A stretch of 12,594 nucleotides of DNA from Gammaproteobacteria bacterium (lineage in GTDB: Bacteria > Pseudomonadota > Gammaproteobacteria > Pseudomonadales > Pseudohongiellaceae), in contig RKSA01000211.1 in assembly GCA_007571115.1 (NCBI GenBank), positions 1-12,594 on the forward strand, written 5' to 3'. The first letter of the stretch is position 1. Each line of letters opens with the position of its first letter. The notes under the pieces are model-generated. The model had not been told where the DNA came from, searched no databases, and saw only the letters and a program-made list of their open reading frames with translations. Position numbers and translations under genes: made by a program. Positions 6,931 to 12,594 of this stretch are shown piece by piece.

Positions 6931-7437
6931 ATGAATGCAGCAAAATGCATCGGGATCGCGCTGCTCGTCGCGGCGGCGCTCGCTGGCTGTGGCGGCTATT
7001 CGGTTTCGCTCAACGACCGAACCTTGCACGACCCTGCAGGACGCTTGCAGACGGGGCAGGTCGCCGACGCCAACTTGCAGGGCTGCATCAATTTCGCCTT
7101 GCTGCAACAGCGCCTCGACGATGCAACCGAGCTCGCCGCGCTGTCGTGCCCCGATTCCGAGGTCCGCTCGCTCGAAGCGATCGGGGTGCTGCCCGGCCTT
7201 CGCGTTCTCAACCTCGGCGACAATGCGCTCAGCAACCTGACCCCCCTGGAAGAACTGCCGCTGCTGATCGCCCTCGATCTTTCGGGCAACGCGGTCAGCG
7301 ACGCTCGCCCCCTGCTCAATCTCGCCAATCTCGCCTCGCTCGACTTGCGAGAAAACGACGACATCCCTTGCAGCCAGATCGATTCGCTTCGCGTGCGCCT
7401 TGGCGAAGGCCTGCTCGCTCCGTCCCGATGCGAATGA
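6931..7437 (+). CDS. Leucine-rich-repeat lipoprotein, unknown function
   Basis: A 168-residue predicted lipoprotein. Residues 1-20 (MNAAKCIGIALLVAAALAGC) form a lipoprotein signal with LAGC lipobox and lipidation at C20. Residues 21-80 contain no motif I recognise, with Cys at 52 and 73. Residues 81-140 carry about three 22-residue SDS22/internalin-like repeats: LRVLNLGDNALSNLTPLEEL, LIALDLSGNAVSDARPLLNL and LASLDLRENDDI. A Cys-containing C-terminal cap follows (C147, C167). I chose the ATG at 6931 because GGGGAA (6921-6926) precedes it closely; an in-frame ATG at 6919 would add four residues. It probably acts in the periplasm or at a membrane, binding a protein through the repeats. It stands alone, divergent from the FKBP gene and convergent with bamC. 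Its partner and role are unknown. Confidence 0.8.
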   Translation: MNAAKCIGIALLVAAALAGCGGYSVSLNDRTLHDPAGRLQTGQVADANLQGCINFALLQQRLDDATELAALSCPDSEVRSLEAIGVLPGLRVLNLGDNALSNLTPLEELPLLIALDLSGNAVSDARPLLNLANLASLDLRENDDIPCSQIDSLRVRLGEGLLAPSRCE

Positions 7438-7486
7438 GCGGAGCGAAGCACGGACGTGGAGGACGGACGCGAGTGACAGGGAAATC

Positions 7487-7522
7487 GCGGCAGGACTCCC
7501 GGGGCGCGATGCCCTTTGCCGC
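7487..7522 (-). terminator. Weak terminator-like inverted repeat between LRR gene and bamC
   Basis: GCGGCA (7487-7492) pairs with TGCCGC (7517-7522), with an inner GGGC/GCCC stem (7502-7505 and 7511-7514). The minus-strand side continues into GATTT, only a short T run; the plus-strand side has none. It lies in the 96-base gap where the two convergent genes end, where a terminator is expected, but the hairpin is imperfect. Confidence 0.25.
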
Positions 7523-7533
7523 AGCCTGATGAA

Positions 7534-8595
7534 TCAAACGAGATTTTCGATGATGACCTGGAGCAGCTCGCGGCTGAGCCGGGGCGCCTCGTCAAAATCG
7601 TCCAGGCTTTCGCTGGTGACGTGGACACGGTCGCCTTCGCTTTGCAGGCGCAGGACGAAATCGTGCAAGGGCCGCTCTTGCTGCTCCTCGTCCGAGCCGC
7701 CGAACAGGCGGCGAACCAAGCCTCGCTCAGGAGGCGCCTCGACGATTCCGGCGAAGCGCACGTTGAACGTCGCGGCATCACGGTCGGACTCGGTGATCTC
7801 GATCGCCGCGCTGCCGAGCGCCTGGCGAACCTGCACCCAGGCGCGCTCATAATCGAGACGCAGTTCGAGCATCGGGCCGGCCTCGTCGTTCTCGACGAGA
7901 TTCGCCTTGCGAGCGCCTTCGATGGCGCCGGCGAGCAGGCTCGCGGTCGAGGCCTGGTAGATGTCGTTCCGGTCAGCGAGATATTGGGAAATCGCATCGA
8001 GGATCTGCGTCTCGAACTCGAGATTGCTCGAAGTCTCGGGCCATTCGACGGACTCGGGCAGTGGCTCGCTGCGCAATTCCTGCAAATGCCGCACCTGGAT
8101 TTCCGCAGAGCCCGAATGCAGGCCCGGCTCGATCGTGACTCGATACTTTTGTCGCGTCTCGGGAGCATTGGCAGCTTCGAGCCAGGCGGTTTCCATCGTC
8201 CCCGCACCGGGTTCGAGCACTTCGAGCTGCAAGTCGAGATCGGTCCAGAAGTCGCGAACCAGTGGCCAGATCTGCGCAGGAGTGGCATCGATGACGATCC
8301 AGCGGCGCTCGCCGAGCGCCTGGATCACGACACCTTCGCGGCGCCGCGTCTCGATCGGCTTGGGCAATGGGAGCTCGTCGGCGAGGGGCTCTCCGGCGAC
8401 GGCATCGCTGGTGGGAATGACATAGAGCGCCTCGATCGTGCCACTGTCGAGTTCTGGCGGAATCGCCATGGGAGGCATGACGAGGGCATCCTGATACGAT
8501 TCGGGCGCGGCGCCGATCCCCCACAGGCCATTCTCGCCGAGCGACGAACAACTGGCGAAGGCGGCAAGCGCCATCAGGCAAGGCGCCAGGCGCAT
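7534..8595 (-). CDS. bamC: Outer-membrane assembly lipoprotein BamC
   Basis: A 353-residue lipoprotein of the BAM complex, which inserts beta-barrel proteins into the outer membrane. The signal peptide MRLAPCLMALAAFASC ends in a lipobox whose -3 residue is Phe, slightly unusual; C16 would be lipidated. An extended N-terminal segment (about 17-80) is the part that contacts BamD in E. coli. Two helix-grip domains follow: about 85-200, with REGVVIQALGERRWIVIDATPAQIWPLVRDFW, and about 235-353. E. coli BamC is 344 residues. I chose the ATG at 8593-8595 because AGGGGA lies just before it and it gives the lipoprotein signal; the in-frame ATG at 8625 overlaps dapA and adds ten residues. It starts 16 bases after dapA; dapA-bamC is also the E. 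coli order. The purC gene that follows in E. coli is not here. Confidence 0.9.
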   Translation of the reverse strand: MRLAPCLMALAAFASCSSLGENGLWGIGAAPESYQDALVMPPMAIPPELDSGTIEALYVIPTSDAVAGEPLADELPLPKPIETRRREGVVIQALGERRWIVIDATPAQIWPLVRDFWTDLDLQLEVLEPGAGTMETAWLEAANAPETRQKYRVTIEPGLHSGSAEIQVRHLQELRSEPLPESVEWPETSSNLEFETQILDAISQYLADRNDIYQASTASLLAGAIEGARKANLVENDEAGPMLELRLDYERAWVQVRQALGSAAIEITESDRDAATFNVRFAGIVEAPPERGLVRRLFGGSDEEQQERPLHDFVLRLQSEGDRVHVTSESLDDFDEAPRLSRELLQVIIENLV

Positions 8596-8611
8596 TTTTC
8601 CCCTGCACAAG

Positions 8612-9523
8612 CTAGTTTCCGGCATTCATCGTCTCCTGCGCGACTCCCGCGCGTTCCATGGCGGTCTCGAGCAAGCCGCAGAAGCGCCTGTCGAGTTGCG
8701 TCAATGGCAATCGGATCGCTGGCCCGATCAGGCCCAGCCGATGCAGGGCCCATTTTACCGGGATCGGATTGCCTTGCACGAACAGCCCCTTGTGCAAGGG
8801 CAGCAATGTCTCGTTGATCGCGGCGGCCTCGTCGAGTTCCCCCGCGAGCAGCGCCGCACACATTCGCGCCATCGCTCCGGGCACGACGTTCGCCGTGACC
8901 GATATCGCTCCCCGGGCACCGGCCCGCATCAGTTCGAAAGTCGCCTCGTCCTCGCCGCTGTACACCGCCATGCCTGCGACAGCGCATTGCTCGACAAGTT
9001 CCCTGCCGCGCTCGAGATCGCCGGTCGCATCCTTGATCGCGACGATATTGTCGAACTCGGCGAGGCGCAGCACCGTTTCGAGCTCGATGTCGCAGGCGGT
9101 TCGCCCCGGAACGTTGTACAGGAGCTGCGGAATGTCGACCTGCTCGGCAATGAGCCTGTGATGCTGGTACAGGCCCTCCTGGGAAGGCTTGTTGTAGTAC
9201 GGCGCGACGAGCAAGGCTGCCGCGGCACCGCATTCGCTCGCTGCGCGGGTCAGTTGCAGGGCCTCGGCGGTATTGTTCGAGCCGGTTCCGGCGATGACGG
9301 GAATTCGCCCTGCGGCCTGCCGCACCCCGTGGGCGACGAGCTCGCAATGCTCTGCATGGGACAGCGTCGCCGACTCGCCAGTGGTCCCCGCGATGACGAT
9401 GGCGTCGGTACCCTCTTCGATATGCCACTCGATCAGGCGGTCGAAACGCTGCGTGTCGATCGATCCAGCGCCGTTCATCGGCGTGACCAGGGCGACGATG
9501 CTTCCGCTGATCGCGCTTTTCAT
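8612..9523 (-). CDS. dapA: 4-hydroxy-tetrahydrodipicolinate synthase
   Basis: A 303-residue cytoplasmic TIM-barrel enzyme that condenses pyruvate with aspartate semialdehyde, the first committed step to diaminopimelate and lysine. The Schiff-base lysine is K164 (VAIKDATGD). The catalytic triad is completed by Y136 (LLYNVPGRT) and T47/T48 (AGTTGES), and R141 binds the substrate carboxylate. Positions run three ahead of E. coli DapA (K161, Y133). GTGSNNTAEA (79-88) and NPIPVKWAL (252-260) are further family motifs. The length is slightly above the usual 290-295. The start ATG overlaps the tusA stop as ATGA, a four-base overlap that indicates translational coupling. It is followed closely by bamC. 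Confidence 0.96.
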   Translation of the reverse strand: MKSAISGSIVALVTPMNGAGSIDTQRFDRLIEWHIEEGTDAIVIAGTTGESATLSHAEHCELVAHGVRQAAGRIPVIAGTGSNNTAEALQLTRAASECGAAAALLVAPYYNKPSQEGLYQHHRLIAEQVDIPQLLYNVPGRTACDIELETVLRLAEFDNIVAIKDATGDLERGRELVEQCAVAGMAVYSGEDEATFELMRAGARGAISVTANVVPGAMARMCAALLAGELDEAAAINETLLPLHKGLFVQGNPIPVKWALHRLGLIGPAIRLPLTQLDRRFCGLLETAMERAGVAQETMNAGN

Positions 9524-9768
9524 GGCGCCTGGCCGCCGGCCTTGCGGATCCAGTAGCAATAGTTTTCCTGGCGCTTCTGAAACTCGAGGATGCAGTGGCT
9601 GCCTTGCTTGGCGAACAGGTGAAAGTCCTTCTCCGAGCCCGGATCGGTGGCGAGCACCTTGAGAACCTGCCCCGCCTGCATTCCGTTCAAGGCGAGCTTG
9701 GCCTTGAGCAGGGGCATGGGGCATTGCAGCCCGCGCAAGTCGAGCTCGATATCGGCTTCGGCAACCAT
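9520..9768 (-). CDS. tusA: TusA-family sulfurtransferase
   Basis: An 82-residue cytoplasmic protein of the TusA/SirA/YedF fold. The N-terminal strand IELDLRGLQCPMPLLKAK carries the family CPxP motif with active-site C16, which holds a persulfide. The C-terminal strands (ILEFQKRQENYCYWIRKAG) are also typical, and the length matches E. coli TusA (81). TusA passes sulfur to the TusBCD/E relay for 2-thiouridine in tRNA; other members serve molybdenum cofactor or sulfur oxidation. Which role applies here cannot be decided, so the symbol stands for the family. It is first in a tusA-dapA-bamC operon. The ATG has no Shine-Dalgarno, and an in-frame stop lies 12 bases upstream within the candidate -10 element. 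Confidence 0.85.
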   Translation of the reverse strand: MVAEADIELDLRGLQCPMPLLKAKLALNGMQAGQVLKVLATDPGSEKDFHLFAKQGSHCILEFQKRQENYCYWIRKAGGQAP

Positions 9769-9774
9769 GGCGGT

Positions 9775-9780
9775 ATTCTA
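9775..9780 (-). promoter_or_regulatory. Candidate -10 element for tusA-dapA-bamC
   Basis: TAGAAT on the minus strand, preceded by GC, with CAGACA 18 bases upstream as a poor -35 (four of six matches). Only six bases separate it from the tusA ATG, so transcription would begin at or next to the start codon and the mRNA would be leaderless. A promoter further upstream is the alternative. Confidence 0.4.
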
Positions 9781-9833
9781 GCAGCCGCCCAAGCCCGATG
9801 TCTGCCTGTGGTCGGGAACGATGGCGGATACGC

Positions 9834-9839
9834 TATAAT
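9834..9839 (+). promoter_or_regulatory. Consensus -10 element for the mtaD-ubiG-yciK operon
   Basis: A perfect TATAAT, preceded by GC, 23 bases before the GTG start. Transcription would begin near 9846, just upstream of the strong ribosome binding site GGGAGGG (9852-9858). No good -35 hexamer is visible; TCGGGA at 16-base spacing matches three of six. Confidence 0.6.
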
Positions 9840-9862
9840 CGCCGCCTCACCGGGAGGGCCTT

Positions 9863-11230
9863 GTGGATTCGAGCCAGTTGCAGCAAGCCGACCTGCTGAT
9901 CGAGGCTCGCTGGATCGTTCCGGTGGCGCCTCGCGGCGCAGTGCTGCACGATCATGCCGTCGTTGTGCGCGATGGCCGCATCGCCGCGCTGCTTCCCTGC
10001 GCCACAGCCCGGGCGCAATGGCAGGCTGCGCAAGTCCGCAAATTGCCCAGGCACGCGCTCATCCCCGGGCTCGTCAACAGCCATGGCCACACCCCCATGA
10101 GCCTGTTGCGCGGAATCGCTGACGACCTGCCCTTGCAAACCTGGCTCGAGGATCACGTCTGGCCCCTGGAAAACCGCCTGATCGGGCCGGAATTCGTTCG
10201 TGACGGAGCGCTCCTGGCGATCGGCGAAATGATCCGCGGCGGCACGACGTGCTTTTGCGACATGTACTTCTTCCCCGACGTGGTCGCAGAATGCGTCGCG
10301 GAAGCCGGGATGCGCGCCCAGCTTTGCAGCCCGATCCTCGAGTTTCCCTCGGTCTGGGCGACGAGCGCCGAGGAGTATCTGCGCAAGGCCCGGCAGCTCT
10401 GCGAGCGATTCCGCGAGCATCCGCGCATACAGCTCGCGTTTGGCCCCCACGCGCCGTATACCGTCGGCGACTCGCTGCTACGCGCCACCGCCGCGCAGGC
10501 TGCCGAGCTCGAGGCGCCGATCCACATGCACGTGCATGAAACCGCGACCGAAGTCGCCGAGGCATTGCGCGACCTGGGGCAACGCCCCCTCGCCAGGCTT
10601 GCCGGGTTCGGCCTGCTTGGACCCCGCTTTCAGTGCGTACACGCGACGCAGTTGCTCGATGCGGAAATCGAGCTGCTCGCCTCGACCGGCGCCTCGGTGA
10701 TGCATTGCCCCGAGTCGAACCTGAAGCTCGCTAGCGGCGCTTGCCGGGTCGCCGAGCTGCTCGCGGTCGGAGTCAACGTGGCGCTCGGCACCGATGGCGC
10801 CGCGAGCAACAACGATCTCGACATGTTCGGCGAAATGCGCACTGCGGCCCTGCTCGGCAAGCTCGTCGCCAACGACGCTGCGGCGCTGCCAGCGCCGGTG
10901 GCGCTCGAAATGGCGACGCTCAACGGCGCCCGGGCGCTGGGAATCGACGGGCATGCCGGTAGCATCGAGGTCGGCAAATGCGCCGACCTGACCGCAGTGC
11001 GGCTTGACTGCTTCAATAGCAGCCCGCAATACGATGTCTGCTCGCATCTCGTCTACGCCGCGCAATCGTCCCAGGTCAGCGATGTCTGGTGCGCGGGCCG
11101 CGCACTGCTCGAAAACGGCCATTTGCAGACGATCGACACAGCCGGGGTGCTTGCCACCGCGAAAGATTGGCAGCAGCGAGTGCTCGCAACGAAACGAACG
11201 GCGGCACGGCAAACAGCGGAAGCAGAATAA
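9863..11230 (+). CDS. mtaD: 5-methylthioadenosine/S-adenosylhomocysteine deaminase (TRZ/ATZ amidohydrolase)
   Basis: A 455-residue metal-dependent amidohydrolase. The composite beta domain at the ends flanks a TIM barrel. Metal and active-site residues are visible: H74 and H76 (NSHGHTP), H223 and E226 (HVHETATE), H260 (CVHATQL), H281 (MHCPESN) and D311 (LGTDGAASNNDLD). The SNNDLDMFGEMR segment is typical of MTA/SAH deaminases, which convert methylthioadenosine or S-adenosylhomocysteine to the inosine forms. A different amino-heterocycle substrate cannot be excluded. Translation starts at GTG 9863, four bases after GGGAGGG. It is followed five bases later by ubiG, whose methyl transfers make S-adenosylhomocysteine, a plausible reason for the pairing. 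Pseudomonas has the same deaminase-ubiG order. Confidence 0.9.
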   Translation: MDSSQLQQADLLIEARWIVPVAPRGAVLHDHAVVVRDGRIAALLPCATARAQWQAAQVRKLPRHALIPGLVNSHGHTPMSLLRGIADDLPLQTWLEDHVWPLENRLIGPEFVRDGALLAIGEMIRGGTTCFCDMYFFPDVVAECVAEAGMRAQLCSPILEFPSVWATSAEEYLRKARQLCERFREHPRIQLAFGPHAPYTVGDSLLRATAAQAAELEAPIHMHVHETATEVAEALRDLGQRPLARLAGFGLLGPRFQCVHATQLLDAEIELLASTGASVMHCPESNLKLASGACRVAELLAVGVNVALGTDGAASNNDLDMFGEMRTAALLGKLVANDAAALPAPVALEMATLNGARALGIDGHAGSIEVGKCADLTAVRLDCFNSSPQYDVCSHLVYAAQSSQVSDVWCAGRALLENGHLQTIDTAGVLATAKDWQQRVLATKRTAARQTAEAE

Positions 11231-11235
11231 GCCCC

Positions 11236-11949
11236 ATGGAAAACCTCGACCCCCAGGAAATCCGCAAGTTCGAGGCCCTCGCCTCCCGCTGGTGGGATGC
11301 CCAAGGCGAATTCAGGCCCCTGCACGAGATCAACCCGCTGCGGATGAACTACATCAGCCGGCGCTTCAACCCCGCTGGCGCAAAAGTGCTCGACGTCGGC
11401 TGCGGCGGCGGCATCCTCACCGAAGCGATGCGCCACCACGGCGCCGAAGTCACGGGAATCGACATGGCCGACGCTGCGCTCGCCGTCGCCAGGCTGCATT
11501 TGCGCGAAAGCGGCCTGGAGATCGACTATCGCAAATGCACCGCAGAGCAACTCGCCATCGAGCAGCCGCAAGGCTACGAACTCGTGACCTGCCTGGAAAT
11601 GCTCGAGCACGTGCCAGACCCGGCTTCGGTGGTGGCTGCCTGTGAGCGCTTGCTCAAGCCCGGCGGGCTGGCGGTTTTTTCGACGATCAACCGCAATCCG
11701 AAGTCGTGGCTGTTCGCCATCGTCGGCGCCGAATACGTGCTGCGGCTTTTGCCGCGAGGCACCCACGAATACGCGAAGCTCATCAAACCCTCGGAGCTCG
11801 CAAGCTGGTGCCGCGCCGCCGGTCTCGAACTCGAAGACCAGATCGGCATGGGCTACAACCCTCTCACCAGGCGCTATTTCCTGCAGCAGAATCTCGACGT
11901 GAACTATATCGCCTGCTATCGCAAGGCGGCGAATGCGGAAGCTTGCTGA
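11236..11949 (+). CDS. ubiG: Ubiquinone biosynthesis O-methyltransferase UbiG
   Basis: A 237-residue class I SAM-dependent methyltransferase that performs both O-methylations in ubiquinone synthesis. The N-terminus KFEALASRWWDAQGEFRPLHEINPLRMNYI (from 11) is diagnostic of UbiG. SAM motif I is VLDVGCGGG (51-59), followed by the acidic residue of GIDMAD (74-79). The post-motifs VTCLEMLEHVPDP (117-129) and LLKPGGLAVFSTINRNPKSW (139-158) also fit. GTHEYAKLIKPSEL (175-188) and GMGYNPLTRRYFL (204-216) are family-specific, the former in the membrane-associated insert. I chose the ATG at 11236 because it gives the family N-terminus; a longer frame runs back into mtaD. The ribosome binding site is weak, which suggests coupling to mtaD. 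Its TGA abuts the ATG of yciK. Confidence 0.96.
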   Translation: MENLDPQEIRKFEALASRWWDAQGEFRPLHEINPLRMNYISRRFNPAGAKVLDVGCGGGILTEAMRHHGAEVTGIDMADAALAVARLHLRESGLEIDYRKCTAEQLAIEQPQGYELVTCLEMLEHVPDPASVVAACERLLKPGGLAVFSTINRNPKSWLFAIVGAEYVLRLLPRGTHEYAKLIKPSELASWCRAAGLELEDQIGMGYNPLTRRYFLQQNLDVNYIACYRKAANAEAC

Positions 11950-12594
11950 ATGTTCGCTTACCGCCCCGCGCCCGAACTGCTTGCGGGCCGCGTGATCCTG
12001 ATTACCGGCGCCAGCGGCGGAATCGGCCGCGCCTGCGCCCTGGGCGCTCTGGCCCACGGCGCCGAGGTGGTATTGCTCGGCCGCAGTCAGCGCAAGCTCG
12101 AAAGTCTTTACGACGAAGCCGAACGGTCGTGGCCGGGGCGCTGCCACATCCAGCCCCTCGACTTGAGCAAGGCCCGGCAGGAGCAGTTCGCCGCCATCGC
12201 GGCAGGAATCGAGCGGAACTTTCCGGCACTCGACGGGCTGCTGCACAACGCCGCAGCGCTCGGCTCTCGCTGCCCCGTCGAGCACTACCCCGAACAGCAG
12301 TGGCGCGAGGTCATGGAGGTCAACGTCAACGCGGCCTTTTCGCTAACGCGCTGCCTGCTGCCGGCGCTGACAAAGTCCAGCGATGCGCGAATCGTTTTCA
12401 CATCTTCCGCAGTTGGCCGCCAGGGACGCGCGTACTGGGGCGCCTACGCAGTATCGAAGTTTGCCGTCGAAGGCCTGATGCAAACCCTCGCGGCCGAAGT
12501 CGGCTCGACAACGTCGATCCGCGTCAACAGCCTCAACCCCGGCGCCACCCGAACGGCGATGCGCGCAGCGGCGTATCCCGGCGAAGACCCCAAC
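11950..12594 (+). CDS. yciK: YciK-family short-chain oxidoreductase (3' end off the window)
   Basis: The first 215 residues of a classical SDR, open at the right edge; E. coli YciK is about 252 residues, so some 35-40 are missing. The cofactor motif is TGASGGIG (19-26). The NAA strand motif (100-102), S153, Y166 and K170 (YAVSK) form the catalytic set. LLGRSQRKL (42-50) carries Arg45 after strand 2, compatible with NADP(H) preference. VFTSSAVGRQGRAYWGAYAVSKFA (from 149) and NPGATRTAMRA (196-206) match YciK closely. The substrate is unknown even in E. coli. The ATG directly follows the ubiG TGA, without a spacer. In Pseudomonas the phosphatase gene mupP lies between ubiG and yciK; it is absent here. 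Confidence 0.92.
   Translation, partial: MFAYRPAPELLAGRVILITGASGGIGRACALGALAHGAEVVLLGRSQRKLESLYDEAERSWPGRCHIQPLDLSKARQEQFAAIAAGIERNFPALDGLLHNAAALGSRCPVEHYPEQQWREVMEVNVNAAFSLTRCLLPALTKSSDARIVFTSSAVGRQGRAYWGAYAVSKFAVEGLMQTLAAEVGSTTSIRVNSLNPGATRTAMRAAAYPGEDPN

Noticed and set aside
6996..8288. Open frame of about 430 codons on the minus strand across the LRR gene and bamC
   Set aside because: Ser/Arg-rich shadow in a wrong frame of bamC; it crosses the end of the convergent LRR gene.
8596..8625. Upstream ATG for bamC inside the end of dapA
   Set aside because: The ATG at 8595 has a close AGGGGA and yields a lipoprotein signal peptide; the longer form puts polar residues before it.
7516..8817. 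Open frame of about 433 codons on the plus strand opposite bamC and the end of dapA
   Set aside because: It spans two genes and the gap between them, and its composition is that of a shadow frame.
11053..12285. Open frame of about 410 codons on the minus strand opposite mtaD, ubiG and yciK
   Set aside because: The plus-strand genes carry full active-site motifs; the antisense frame has none.

Overview
The window looks like chromosomal DNA from a GC-rich gammaproteobacterium. Four gene blocks support this: prfB followed by lysS, with an RF2 frameshift site matching the Escherichia coli one; dapA followed by bamC, a gammaproteobacterial outer-membrane assembly lipoprotein; a deaminase (mtaD-like), ubiG and yciK in series as in Pseudomonas; and queD, which resembles E. 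coli QueD over its whole length. No genus can be named from this alone. I see no rRNA, tRNA, insertion sequence, CRISPR array, prophage or plasmid gene. All but one of the 14 protein genes recognised belong to known families, and gene density is high.

Left edge to about 1 kb: a two-gene minus-strand unit holds a zeta-toxin-like small ATPase and, overlapping its 3' end, a small protein cut by the window edge. This is the only accessory-type locus here. Divergent from it is queD (queuosine pathway, plus strand). About 1.2 to 4.6 kb: a tight minus-strand operon, prfB (with its programmed +1 frameshift), lysS and ung, covers translation termination, lysine charging and uracil repair. The end of ung overlaps the end of queD tail to tail. 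About 4.7 to 6.75 kb: a minus-strand pair encodes a periplasmic FKBP-type prolyl isomerase and an M18 aminopeptidase.

About 6.75 to 6.93 kb: a divergent intergenic region carries a cluster of ATGCCA/TGGCAT half-sites and a candidate promoter. It precedes a short plus-strand leucine-rich-repeat lipoprotein. About 7.5 to 9.8 kb: a minus-strand operon holds tusA-like, dapA and bamC (sulfur transfer, lysine/diaminopimelate synthesis, outer-membrane assembly). About 9.8 kb to the right edge: a plus-strand operon starts at a TATAAT promoter and holds an MTA/SAH deaminase, ubiG and yciK (cut by the edge). The deaminase can remove the S-adenosylhomocysteine that UbiG makes. The phosphatase gene (mupP/gph-like) often found between ubiG and yciK is absent.

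The points most worth following up are: the zeta-like pair and its Asp-to-Gly change at the expected catalytic base; the ATGCCA operator-like cluster; the apparently leaderless start of tusA; and the missing mupP. Most of the window is ordinary housekeeping DNA, and I see no clear new multi-gene system.
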